Assembly (NCBI GenBank): GCA_038209145.1
Contig: JBBQXZ010000016.1
Location: 1 to 34,715 of the forward strand
DNA length: 34,715 nt
From: Lunatibacter sp038209145
Lineage (GTDB): Bacteria > Bacteroidota > Bacteroidia > Cytophagales > Cyclobacteriaceae
Direction: 5' to 3'
Under the pieces are notes generated by a model, which saw only the letters and a program-made list of their open reading frames with translations, was not told the origin of the DNA and ran no database searches. The position numbers were made by a program, and so were the translations under genes. This document shows, in pieces, positions 18,023 through 26,184 of this stretch (positions within the stretch are counted from its first letter, which is position 1; each line of letters opens with the position of its first letter).

Positions 18023-21000
18023 AATATCGATCTACCTCCTTGCGACTCTACTTGGCCATTATTTCCCAAGCAAGGGGCAATGTCAAACACTCAAATTTCC
18101 CGTTACAGAAGAAGGGGTATATAAAATCACCGCTGCTCAGGCTAATTCTTGGGGATTTGGCCCCATATCAGGGATCAGTATATTTGGAAAAGCCGGGATG
18201 CTGGACCAAAAATTGGACACGTCTTTCATGGAATGGAAGGAGGTCCCTTCCATGGAAATTAATGGAGAATTATTCGTTTTTCTTTCAACGGCGGACCAAG
18301 TTGTGCCAGAAGAAAGGAGTTACACCTTTAAGCCACACATTTATACCGATACGCTTTATTATTTACTGCGTGGTAGGCAGTCAGATCCTCTACGAATCGC
18401 CCCTGAATATTCGGAATTAGATCCAGACATTGGATCCATTAGCGAAGCGTCATCCTGGTTGATGATGCAAACCTACAAACAGGAAGCCTTCAACCTGCTC
18501 GGTTCGGGAAGAAACTGGTACGGTCATCGGGTACTTGGCGGCGGGCAATTTTCCCTTTCTCTAACGAAACCCCGTGGATTTTCAACCGGTCCATCTTGGA
18601 TAAAGGCAGAAATGATGGCCCAGTCCCTCAGTGACAGTGAGTTTGAACTAATCATTGACAGCAAACAATCCGCTTCCCTATCTCTTCCCTCTATCCCAAA
18701 CAGTACCTATGGCATAAAGGGACGCGAAGGAACCTTCCTTCTCAGTCATCCGGGAAGCCCATCTGACCAGTTGACCTTACAGTTTAGGTATGGCAGCACA
18801 GACAGAAACGGAACAGGGTACCTGAAGCATATAATAGCGGGATTTCAGGTGGCATTTACGGAAATCAATAGTCAGGTAGTGTACCGATCTCCCGTATCTG
18901 AATCGGCAAAAAGGCTTCCGATAGCCGCTGGCAGGCGATTGTGGGATGTCAGCTTTTCTGGAAATCCCATTGACAGGAGCAGTTCAAAAACAGCATCCGC
19001 AGAGACATGGAAGATGGTCGTCTTTGCGCCAGAAGCCGTACCCCTTATTTCCCAGACATCGAAGGCGGACCTCAGCCTCCTCGAGTCAGCCGATTTTCCT
19101 GAATTTATTATCGTGTCCCCTCCCTTGTTTCTTAATCAGGCCAACAGGCTTGCCACATTCAAAAGAAGTAGGGGATTGTCTACTTTGGTGGTGACACCAT
19201 CCCAAATCTATGATGGATTTGGGTATGGGAATAGGGATATTACAGCAATTAGGAATTTTATTGCCAGCCAATACCATCAGGGAAAAGTCCTAAAAAATGT
19301 ACTTTTTTTCGGAAAAGGAACCTATGACTACAAGCAGATAACGCAGGGCCAACCTAATTTGGTGCCTACCTACAGTTCCAGAAGCAGCCTTAATCCACTT
19401 ACGAGTTACAGCTCTGACGACTATTTTGGGTTTTTGGATATCGGAGCTGGGGAGTGGGGAGAAAATAATGCCGGGGATCATCAGTTGCGCATAGGCTTAG
19501 GTAGGATTCCGGCGACCAATGTACGGGAAGCTGGGGAAGCGGTAAATAAAATCATCCGCTACACTACTCCGTCAACTACCCTCGGCGCTTGGAAAAGCCG
19601 CATCATGCTTCTTGCCGACGACGGAGACAACAACATACACTTGCGGGATGCCGAGGCACATGCCGCCTATTTAAACAATAACTATCCCGAATTTTCATTG
19701 GATAAAATTTACCTGGATAAATATGAACAAGTCAATACGGGTAATTCCCAGACTAGCCCTGCTGCCAGAGGTGCCATTTCCGATTGGATATCCAATTCGG
19801 GTTTGATCATCAACTACATCGGACACGGTAACGAAACCACGCTGGCGGCCGAGCGGCTGTGGGTTACAGGTGACCTCGCTGATTGGCCTGAAAACGACCG
19901 ACTTCCAATTTTTATTACAGCTACCTGTGAGTTTGGAAGGCATGACAGTCCCTTTATCCGATCAGGGGCTGAGGAGTTGCTTTTTGCTTCCCGCAAAGGG
20001 GCCATTGCCCTGCTCACCACGGGCAGACCGGTGTTTAGCAGCATCAATTTTGAGCTGAACAAGGCCTTCTTTGCCGCTGTATTTGAAAGGAAAGCAGGCA
20101 ACTATTTAAGTCTTGGTGAAATATTCAGTCTCACCAAAAACAACAGTTTGAACGGTTCCTTAAACCGGAATTTCAGTTTGTTGGGAGACCCTTCGCTTTT
20201 ACTCAACCTCCCTGAGTTTGGGGCAGAAAACAAAACATTTACAGATATTCAAGTTGATGTGCGTGTCGATACACTTCAAGCCCTTCAGCGTATCCGGTAT
20301 GTGGGTCAGATTACCGATTCATTTACGGGATCACGCATACCCTCTTTCAACGGAAACTTCGCCGTAAGTCTTACGGACAAACCACAGATCTTGGAGACTT
20401 TGGGCGATGAGAGTCCTCCTACCACTTTTGAAGAAACCAAGGTATTTATTCATCAGGGAACCGGAGATGTGAAGGATGGTGCTTTCGAAGGGGAACTCAT
20501 GGTAGGTAAAAACATAAATTATGACATTGGTCGCGGTATTTTAAAAGTTTTTGCATCCGACCTTACCTATGTGAGAGAGGCAATGGGTGCAAGCAAGGTG
20601 TCTATTGGCGGAAGTTATCCCCGAGCGATCCCTGATAGGGCCGGACCGGAAATCGGGATTTTCTCCCCTGACAGCTCTGCGATGCCAGCAACGATTCATT
20701 CCAGGCAGCTTCCTGTCGTCTTAACTTTTGAAGACCAGTCCGGAATCAATATTTCCACCGTGAATATCGGTCAAAACCTACGAATAGTGGTAAATAACAG
20801 GGATGAAATAATTCTGAACAACCTTTTCAGATCGGTAGACGGAGGATTTGTACGTGGATATGTACCCCTTACCCTAGTTGGGCTTCAAGAAGGTAGAAAC
20901 CATATAGAAATCATCGCATTCGACAATCAGGGCAACCGTTCTGTACGCACCAAATCCATCGAAGTAACCGGATCTGAATCCCTTCGCCTATCTTCCGTTC

Positions 21001-21290
21001 TTACCTACCCAAATCCGGCAACGGATATTATACACTTCAAAATCAACCACAACCGTCCCGGAGAAAACATTCAGGTAAAATTGACAGTTTTTTCTGTCAG
21101 CGGTAACGAAATATTTTCAACGGAAAGTCGTTTCCCAAATGCCAATCCTTCCATCCGGGGTTTGGAGTGGATATTTTTGCGAGACAAAACAAAATATCCA
21201 GCAAAAGGAACGTATATTTACCATTTAGAACTTCTTTCTGAGGAAGATGGATCGGCTGATCAGCTAGGAGGAAAAATTATTATTCAATGA
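18006..21290 (+). CDS. porU: PorU, type IX secretion system sortase
   Basis: A 1094-residue gingipain-family (C25) protein. A signal peptide is visible (MRITHKISIYLLATLL to about residue 27). The catalytic dyad fits H607 in INYIGHGNET and C641 in ITATCEFGRHD. The C-terminus (about 1000-1094) is a T9SS-type C-terminal domain with YPNPATD near its start and GTYIYHLEL near its end. In Porphyromonas gingivalis PorU works with PorV to cut the C-terminal signal from cargo and join cargo to A-LPS at the cell surface. An ATG at 17991 is also in frame but would add MPCPA before the signal peptide; 18006 is the better start. It overlaps pssA at the front, and its stop overlaps porV as ATGA. Confidence 0.95.
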   Translation: MRITHKISIYLLATLLGHYFPSKGQCQTLKFPVTEEGVYKITAAQANSWGFGPISGISIFGKAGMLDQKLDTSFMEWKEVPSMEINGELFVFLSTADQVVPEERSYTFKPHIYTDTLYYLLRGRQSDPLRIAPEYSELDPDIGSISEASSWLMMQTYKQEAFNLLGSGRNWYGHRVLGGGQFSLSLTKPRGFSTGPSWIKAEMMAQSLSDSEFELIIDSKQSASLSLPSIPNSTYGIKGREGTFLLSHPGSPSDQLTLQFRYGSTDRNGTGYLKHIIAGFQVAFTEINSQVVYRSPVSESAKRLPIAAGRRLWDVSFSGNPIDRSSSKTASAETWKMVVFAPEAVPLISQTSKADLSLLESADFPEFIIVSPPLFLNQANRLATFKRSRGLSTLVVTPSQIYDGFGYGNRDITAIRNFIASQYHQGKVLKNVLFFGKGTYDYKQITQGQPNLVPTYSSRSSLNPLTSYSSDDYFGFLDIGAGEWGENNAGDHQLRIGLGRIPATNVREAGEAVNKIIRYTTPSTTLGAWKSRIMLLADDGDNNIHLRDAEAHAAYLNNNYPEFSLDKIYLDKYEQVNTGNSQTSPAARGAISDWISNSGLIINYIGHGNETTLAAERLWVTGDLADWPENDRLPIFITATCEFGRHDSPFIRSGAEELLFASRKGAIALLTTGRPVFSSINFELNKAFFAAVFERKAGNYLSLGEIFSLTKNNSLNGSLNRNFSLLGDPSLLLNLPEFGAENKTFTDIQVDVRVDTLQALQRIRYVGQITDSFTGSRIPSFNGNFAVSLTDKPQILETLGDESPPTTFEETKVFIHQGTGDVKDGAFEGELMVGKNINYDIGRGILKVFASDLTYVREAMGASKVSIGGSYPRAIPDRAGPEIGIFSPDSSAMPATIHSRQLPVVLTFEDQSGINISTVNIGQNLRIVVNNRDEIILNNLFRSVDGGFVRGYVPLTLVGLQEGRNHIEIIAFDNQGNRSVRTKSIEVTGSESLRLSSVLTYPNPATDIIHFKINHNRPGENIQVKLTVFSVSGNEIFSTESRFPNANPSIRGLEWIFLRDKTKYPAKGTYIYHLELLSEEDGSADQLGGKIIIQ

Positions 21291-22510
21291 AGATATCAAC
21301 TAAAGTGATGAGAAAGCTATTTTTTTTAGTTTTTGTTTATGGGTGGTCCCTTTCCGTTTCCGCCCAAAACTCCGTGACCCTTTATGGACAGGATCCCAAC
21401 CGCCGCGTAATCACCACGGCTGTTCCATTTCTTAACTTTGCTCCGGACAGTCGTCATTCTGGCATGGGAGATGTCGGGGTAGCTACTTCCCCTGACGGTA
21501 ATTCAGCCCACTGGAATGCAGGCAAGCTGGCATTTATACCAGAAGACAAGGGTTTCTCCATTTCCTATTCCCCTTGGTTGGGGAGGTTGGTGAACGACAT
21601 GTCCGTAAACTACTTGACGGGATTCAAACGAATTGACAATGTGTCAGCGTTTGGGATAGATCTCAGATACTTTGACATGGGATCCATTCAACTTACAGAC
21701 GGAAATGGTAACTCGCTGGGGGATTTTAATCCAAGAGATATAGCCATCGGGGGCACCTATTCCCGAAAGCTATCCGATAACCTAGGGTTGGGTATTTCCG
21801 CCCGGTTTATACATTCAAACTTATCAGGCAACATTTCATCTGCTGGGGGTAATGAGAGTCGGCCAGGCGTAAGTGTGGGTACCGATGTGGGGCTTTATTA
21901 CAGGACTGATCTGTTGGTTTCCGGGAAAGAAGCAGTGTGGTCCTGGGGAGCACACATTTCTAATATTGGACCAAAAATCACCTACAACAGTGCCGACGAC
22001 CTGGACTATTTGCCGACAAATTTCCGGCTGGGAACAGCCTTGAAAATTCCGATGGATGATTTTAATAACCTCACCTTCGCGCTGGATATCAACAAGCTGA
22101 TGGTGCCTACACCTCCTATCTATGAAGAAAATGAAAACGGATCAATAATTCTTGATCCGGTGACCAGTCGCCCGCGTATCTTATCAGGTTTAGATCCCAA
22201 TAGACCACTTTTAAGTGGCATGTTCGGTTCATTTGCGGATGCCCCTACTCCGGGAAGGTTTAGGGAGGAAATGGATGAGCTTATGATTTCATTTGGAGTG
22301 GAATATGACTATGATGGCAAATTTGCGGTAAGGACGGGTTATTTTTATGAAAACCCTCGAAAAGGTGGTCGCAGGTATTTTACCATGGGTGTTGGTTTTA
22401 AAGTTCAGGACCGTCTTGGTTTAGATTTTTCTTATTTGGTACCCCAAGTTCAAAACCATCCAATGGGTGAGACATTGCGCATATCGCTTGCATACAACAT
22501 AACGCAATAA
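21287..22510 (+). CDS. porV: PorV (LptO), outer-membrane shuttle of type IX secretion
   Basis: The 407-residue protein has a signal peptide ending SVSA-Q near residue 26, then a FadL-like beta-barrel. The block FLNFAPDSRHSGMGDVGVATSPDGNSAHWN (given here as FLNFAPDSR..GMGDVGVA..D..S.HWN) is characteristic of PorV. Family knowledge: PorV receives cargo from SprA and delivers it to PorU in the attachment complex. The ATG at 21287 overlaps the porU TGA; a second ATG at 21308 is possible and would give a shorter signal peptide. The stop overlaps the next gene as TAATG. Length is within the family range. Confidence 0.95.
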   Translation: MKISTKVMRKLFFLVFVYGWSLSVSAQNSVTLYGQDPNRRVITTAVPFLNFAPDSRHSGMGDVGVATSPDGNSAHWNAGKLAFIPEDKGFSISYSPWLGRLVNDMSVNYLTGFKRIDNVSAFGIDLRYFDMGSIQLTDGNGNSLGDFNPRDIAIGGTYSRKLSDNLGLGISARFIHSNLSGNISSAGGNESRPGVSVGTDVGLYYRTDLLVSGKEAVWSWGAHISNIGPKITYNSADDLDYLPTNFRLGTALKIPMDDFNNLTFALDINKLMVPTPPIYEENENGSIILDPVTSRPRILSGLDPNRPLLSGMFGSFADAPTPGRFREEMDELMISFGVEYDYDGKFAVRTGYFYENPRKGGRRYFTMGVGFKVQDRLGLDFSYLVPQVQNHPMGETLRISLAYNITQ

Positions 22511-23781
22511 TGGTAGACCGATCAATTCCTCCGGGATTCAAAATCCCGGAGCAGGTAGCCTTTACACAACCTACAAAGCGTATGCTGAAAAACAGCATTC
22601 CGTTATATTTTATTTCAACCCCGCACCTCGATGTTGTCAAGATAGAGGTGATCATGCCCAATAATCATGCGGATTACTCCCCGGTTCGGGGATTAATCCC
22701 ATTTTTCACCCTAAATATGCTCCTGGAGGGTACAAACGAGCTAAGTTCGGATGAGCTGGACGATTTTTTCGATTACTACGCAACCGAAGTGGAGATAGTA
22801 TCCGGCTATGAACAACAGGGATTGTCCTTATTGACTACCAAAAACCACTTCAGGGAGGTGCTGCCTGTATTTCGTTCCCTGTTTACCGAAGCCACGTTTC
22901 CAGAAAAGGAACTGGCAAAAAGAAAATCGCAAAAAAAACTAACCATTGCCATTCAACAGGACCAAACTGGGGCTAGGGCCAATCAGCTCATCCGAAAAAC
23001 GCTTTTTGGGGAACTTCACCCTTTTGGATATATTTCTGATGAAGCCCATGTCGATGCTGTCACCCGGGAGGATATAAAAAGCTATTATACAACTAACTTC
23101 TGTATAGCGCCTGAAATTTTCGTAACAGGTAATATCTCCGATAGGGAAATGCAGGAAATAGAAACCCAGTTTAATAATCTCCCCTTCCAAGTAGAAACTG
23201 ATTCTTCTACAGGTTTCGAAACCTATGCCGGAAAGCGGGTAACTGAAGAAAGGCCGCAATCCCTACAATCAAGCATTCGGTTAGGAAAGATACTGATTCC
23301 CAAGTCCCACACGGATTATAATGCGCTAATGGTATTCAACACAACACTTGGTGGTTATTTTGGCAGTCGGCTGATCAAAAATATCCGGGAAGAAAAAGGG
23401 TATACATATGGAATATCAAGTCTACTGGGAAGCTTGAGGTCAACAGATTATTGGATGGTTTTGGCTGATGTGAAAAAAGGCTTCGCAGAGGCGGTCATTG
23501 ATGAGGTGTATAAAGAGATCAAGATGCTGACTGAAATTCCCTTGGAAAAGGATGAGTTGGAAACAGTCCGGAATTATATGATTGGCTATTTTTTATCCCA
23601 ATTCAGCAATTCCTTTGACTTGATGGGCAGATTTAAAAAAATCCACCTGCAGGGCTTGGGATATGCCTATTATGAAGATCAATTGAGGTATATCAAAAGC
23701 TTCGACCCAAGTGATATTTTGCGAATTGGTAAAATATATTTTAATGAGGTATCTATAAAAGAAATAATTGTTGGAGCCTAG
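22510..23781 (+). CDS. M16-family (insulinase-like) protein lacking the zinc site
   Basis: A 423-residue two-lobe M16B-type protein. Where active members have HxxEH inside G-x-A-H-F-L-E-H-M-L, this protein reads F65-F-T-L68-N69 before MLLEGT, so both zinc histidines and the glutamate are absent. The second lobe keeps the R-x-x-x-G-Y-x-Y substrate element (REEKGYTYGI) near residues 297-306. Such proteins are known as the non-catalytic partner of an active M16 chain (like mitochondrial MPP-alpha), but no active chain is adjacent here. There is no signal peptide, so it is probably cytoplasmic. Its ATG overlaps the porV stop (TAATG), so it is translationally coupled to porV. Its stop overlaps the convergent glycosyltransferase by 4 bp. 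What it does is unknown. Confidence 0.88.
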   Translation: MVDRSIPPGFKIPEQVAFTQPTKRMLKNSIPLYFISTPHLDVVKIEVIMPNNHADYSPVRGLIPFFTLNMLLEGTNELSSDELDDFFDYYATEVEIVSGYEQQGLSLLTTKNHFREVLPVFRSLFTEATFPEKELAKRKSQKKLTIAIQQDQTGARANQLIRKTLFGELHPFGYISDEAHVDAVTREDIKSYYTTNFCIAPEIFVTGNISDREMQEIETQFNNLPFQVETDSSTGFETYAGKRVTEERPQSLQSSIRLGKILIPKSHTDYNALMVFNTTLGGYFGSRLIKNIREEKGYTYGISSLLGSLRSTDYWMVLADVKKGFAEAVIDEVYKEIKMLTEIPLEKDELETVRNYMIGYFLSQFSNSFDLMGRFKKIHLQGLGYAYYEDQLRYIKSFDPSDILRIGKIYFNEVSIKEIIVGA

Positions 23782-24731
23782 CGTCGGGTATATGCCTGAT
23801 AGATCCATGAAATATTTATTCTAAGTCGCCACCATCCCCAATAGAACCAAAATTTTCTGGACCTTTCCCCCAGTTCAAAAACAAACGACAACATTTTGCC
23901 GGCAATTTCAAAATTTGCCGATGCCAGCGCATGTTTTGTTTCATGTAGCGACCGATTCATCAAGGCCTTGTTTTCTTCGGGAGTGCGGTTCATTTTCCTG
24001 ATTTTTTTCAACACCTCAAAAGTAGAAGGCAGCATAATGGAATTTTTTGTGCGGTATTGACCTGCCGAAAAGGAAGTGTTGAGCAGTCGCTTTTCCACAC
24101 CGAAAGTATTGCTGAATATAAACCTGTATTTTCTTCCCAACCGGACCATGATATCAAAATCTTCATAGGAAAGTGATTCGTCATAGCCATTTTCCTTCAA
24201 CAAAGTAAAGGTTCTGAAAACCAAAGTGGCGGAGCACACGATATATTTCTCTACTAGGTGCAGATACATGTTTCCCTGTGGCACAGATACTTTCAATAAT
24301 CCGTTCTTATCCAGCGGGTAGAACGCACGGGACCGCCCTTGCTGGTCTACCAATTTTGCGTTGGAGAAATAGACCCCTGCCTGCCTTTCTTCGAGACAGG
24401 ATACAGCTGTTTCCAGGTGGGAGGGACAGAGTAGATCATCGGCAGCCAAATCTATGACAAACTTACCGTTACACTGCCGGAGTGCCTCGTTGAATGCCTG
24501 GCAATAATTGCGCGTAACGGCATAATACCGGGTTTTTACCGGGGTGAAATAATCATGTAACCAAAGCCAATTTTGGATTACTTCCACTGAATCATCCTTG
24601 CTCCCATTGTCAATTATGAACAGTTCAATATTTGGATAGGTCTGATTGACGACACTGTTTAATGCCTCGAAAACAAACTTTTCGTGATTGAAACAGGTAC
24701 AGATAACGGATACCAATGGAGTTGGTAACAT
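23778..24731 (-). CDS. Family 2 glycosyltransferase
   Basis: A 317-residue protein with a GT-A fold of family GT2: PLVSVICTCFNHEKFVFEAL at the start, SVVNQTYPNIELFIIDNGSKDDS, and the metal/sugar-nucleotide element near VIDLAADDLLCPSHLE. The C-terminal part is basic and aromatic (WGWWRLRINISW), which may associate with the membrane. Donor and acceptor cannot be told. The frame extends 6 codons to a GTG at 24749, but the ATG at 24731 gives the normal N-terminus. It converges on the M16-like gene, overlapping it by 4 bp. Upstream lies a strong inverted repeat and a possible promoter. A role in surface polysaccharide, perhaps the LPS to which T9SS cargo is attached, is possible but only inferred. 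Confidence 0.9.
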   Translation of the reverse strand: MLPTPLVSVICTCFNHEKFVFEALNSVVNQTYPNIELFIIDNGSKDDSVEVIQNWLWLHDYFTPVKTRYYAVTRNYCQAFNEALRQCNGKFVIDLAADDLLCPSHLETAVSCLEERQAGVYFSNAKLVDQQGRSRAFYPLDKNGLLKVSVPQGNMYLHLVEKYIVCSATLVFRTFTLLKENGYDESLSYEDFDIMVRLGRKYRFIFSNTFGVEKRLLNTSFSAGQYRTKNSIMLPSTFEVLKKIRKMNRTPEENKALMNRSLHETKHALASANFEIAGKMLSFVFELGERSRKFWFYWGWWRLRINISWIYQAYTRR

Positions 24732-24755
24732 GAGGGGCAAATTTTTCACGGTAAG

Positions 24756-24804
24756 GATAATTCCTGTGTCTCTGATCTATCAGACTAGCAACAGAGGAAT
24801 TATC
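24756..24804 (-). repeat. Nested inverted repeat in the leader of the glycosyltransferase gene
   Basis: GATAATTCCT (24756-24765) pairs perfectly with AGGAATTATC (24795-24804). After one mismatch three more pairs follow (TGT with ACA), and the centre holds a second perfect hairpin TCTGAT-CT-ATCAGA (24771-24784). Together about 19 base pairs lie in 49 nt, starting 25 bp before the glycosyltransferase ATG. No T run follows on either strand, so it is not a standard terminator. It may be a leader RNA structure or a protein-binding site. Confidence 0.7.
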
Positions 24805-24885
24805 AGGGGATTTATTTTCCAGAAACAAGTAATATAATGGGTTCAATCCGTTGTAGAATTGTATTTAATTGCATGAAGAACGCTT

Positions 24886-24893
24886 CAAAAATA
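24886..24893 (-). promoter_or_regulatory. Candidate -7 box for the glycosyltransferase gene
   Basis: On the minus strand TATTTTTG matches TAnnTTTG. A start a few bases downstream would give a leader of about 145 nt that contains the nested inverted repeat. No clear -33 element is seen, so the call is weak. Confidence 0.3.
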
Positions 24894-24927
24894 ACCATAA
24901 ATTAAACTTAAACGCTAAATTATAAAA

Positions 24928-25524
24928 ATGGAGGATAAATATCTGACATTGGGAAAAGAATCTGTTGGTATTTTTAAGGAGAAAGGCAGCAAGTTCCTGT
25001 CTTTTGCATATCCAATTTCCAAAGAAGAAGACATCAAACCAATTTTAGGGGGTTTAAGGAACAAATATTACGATGCCCGACATCACTGCTATGCTTACCT
25101 GTTGGGAAAAGACCAAAAACATTTTAGAACAAATGATGACGGTGAACCCAATCATTCTGCCGGGGACCCCATTTTGGGTCAAATCCGATCCCACGGGCTT
25201 ACCAATGTTTTGATAGTCGTTGTAAGGTATTTTGGAGGAACTAAACTTGGGGTAGGCGGACTGATAAAAGCTTATAAATCAGCCGCAGGAGAGGCCATTG
25301 CTGCGAATGAAGTTACGGAAGGGGTCATTACAACGGAAATAAGTTTTTCCTTTGATTATAACCACACCAATGATGTAATGAGAATTGTGGCAGATTACAA
25401 CATCGAAATATTGAAACAGCATTTTGAAATAAATTGCTCCATTAAAATACGATTTCGAAAATCTCTTGAGCAGGAGGTAATGGATAAATTCCAAAAAATA
25501 TCCTCTTTTTCGGTGAGGCAATAG
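24928..25524 (+). CDS. yigZ: YigZ/IMPACT family protein
   Basis: The 198-residue protein has the IMPACT N-terminal domain (UPF0029): GIFKEKGSKFLSFAYPI, then DARHHCYAYLLG, NDDGEPNHSAGDPILGQI and VVVRYFGGTKLGVGGLIKAYKSAAGEAI, all characteristic of this family. A C-terminal ferredoxin-like domain (DUF1949) fits residues about 135-198. Eukaryotic IMPACT regulates the translation-control kinase GCN2; the bacterial proteins are thought to bind nucleic acid or the ribosome, but their role is unsettled. It is a single gene, divergent from the glycosyltransferase across about 196 bp and convergent with the exonuclease gene. Length and motifs are normal. Confidence 0.94.
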   Translation: MEDKYLTLGKESVGIFKEKGSKFLSFAYPISKEEDIKPILGGLRNKYYDARHHCYAYLLGKDQKHFRTNDDGEPNHSAGDPILGQIRSHGLTNVLIVVVRYFGGTKLGVGGLIKAYKSAAGEAIAANEVTEGVITTEISFSFDYNHTNDVMRIVADYNIEILKQHFEINCSIKIRFRKSLEQEVMDKFQKISSFSVRQ

Positions 25525-25581
25525 CCGTCAATTTTTGGTTAAATTCTACCATGGCAAATTGCTCTCCTGAAATGAAAACAC

Positions 25582-26184
25582 CTACATTGAAAATAGCGCA
25601 TCCAGGTTACCTTCTTTTTGTAATTTTAAAAAAATCTCAAGACAGGCCCAGGCATCTGTGGCCGCGTATAATTCTTGCTTTTCGGTCAATTGATCAGCCT
25701 CCCAGTTGGAGACCTGTTCAGATTTGGAAATCCTGATTCCCAGTACCATGGCACTTAAGTTTCTTACTCCCACATTTAAGAAACCCACCTTTTTCAACTC
25801 CTCATTCAAGTCGAAAAATCCTGCGGGTATGAAGGTTGGGGATAATTTTTTCAGTCCCTTCAGGTCGTCGCGGACTGCTGCCCCGATTTTTACAATGTCG
25901 GGATTTTCCAGAAGGCGCTTTACCTCCCTGGGAAATTCAATTTTATTTATCCGAATCAGATAGGCCTTTTCAGCGGTCGCAAGTTGGATCAATGCCACAT
26001 CGTAGGACACACCCCTCCGAAAGGCCGGTCTGGTTTCGGTATCAAAGCCGATGAATTTCTTGGAAGATAAGTCCATGAACATTTCTTGTAACCCCTCTAA
26101 CCCATCAATAAGGATAATCTCGCCCTCAAAGGCTCCCAATTCCAATCCATTGACTTCCTCTTTTGTTATTTTAAGCGGTATCAT
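25582..26184 (-). CDS. DEDDy-type 3'-5' exonuclease domain protein
   Basis: A single-domain, 200-residue exonuclease of the RNase D/WRN group. The four metal-binding acids are visible: D48 and E50 in GFDTETRP, D106 or D107 in AAVRDDLKGL, and D177 in YAATDAW, with the tyrosine Y173 that defines the DEDDy class. The family trims RNA or DNA from the 3' end using two metal ions; which substrate is used cannot be told. There is no helicase or HRDC domain, as in the short bacterial versions. Its ATG overlaps the TGA of nhaC by 4 bp, so it is translationally coupled to the antiporter, an odd pairing that probably reflects operon convenience. Confidence 0.92.
   Translation of the reverse strand: MIPLKITKEEVNGLELGAFEGEIILIDGLEGLQEMFMDLSSKKFIGFDTETRPAFRRGVSYDVALIQLATAEKAYLIRINKIEFPREVKRLLENPDIVKIGAAVRDDLKGLKKLSPTFIPAGFFDLNEELKKVGFLNVGVRNLSAMVLGIRISKSEQVSNWEADQLTEKQELYAATDAWACLEIFLKLQKEGNLDALFSM

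Noticed and set aside
24625..24846. Minus-strand 73-codon frame spanning the nested inverted repeat and the start of the glycosyltransferase
   Set aside because: It mostly overlaps the glycosyltransferase in another frame and crosses the repeat; nothing supports it as a gene.
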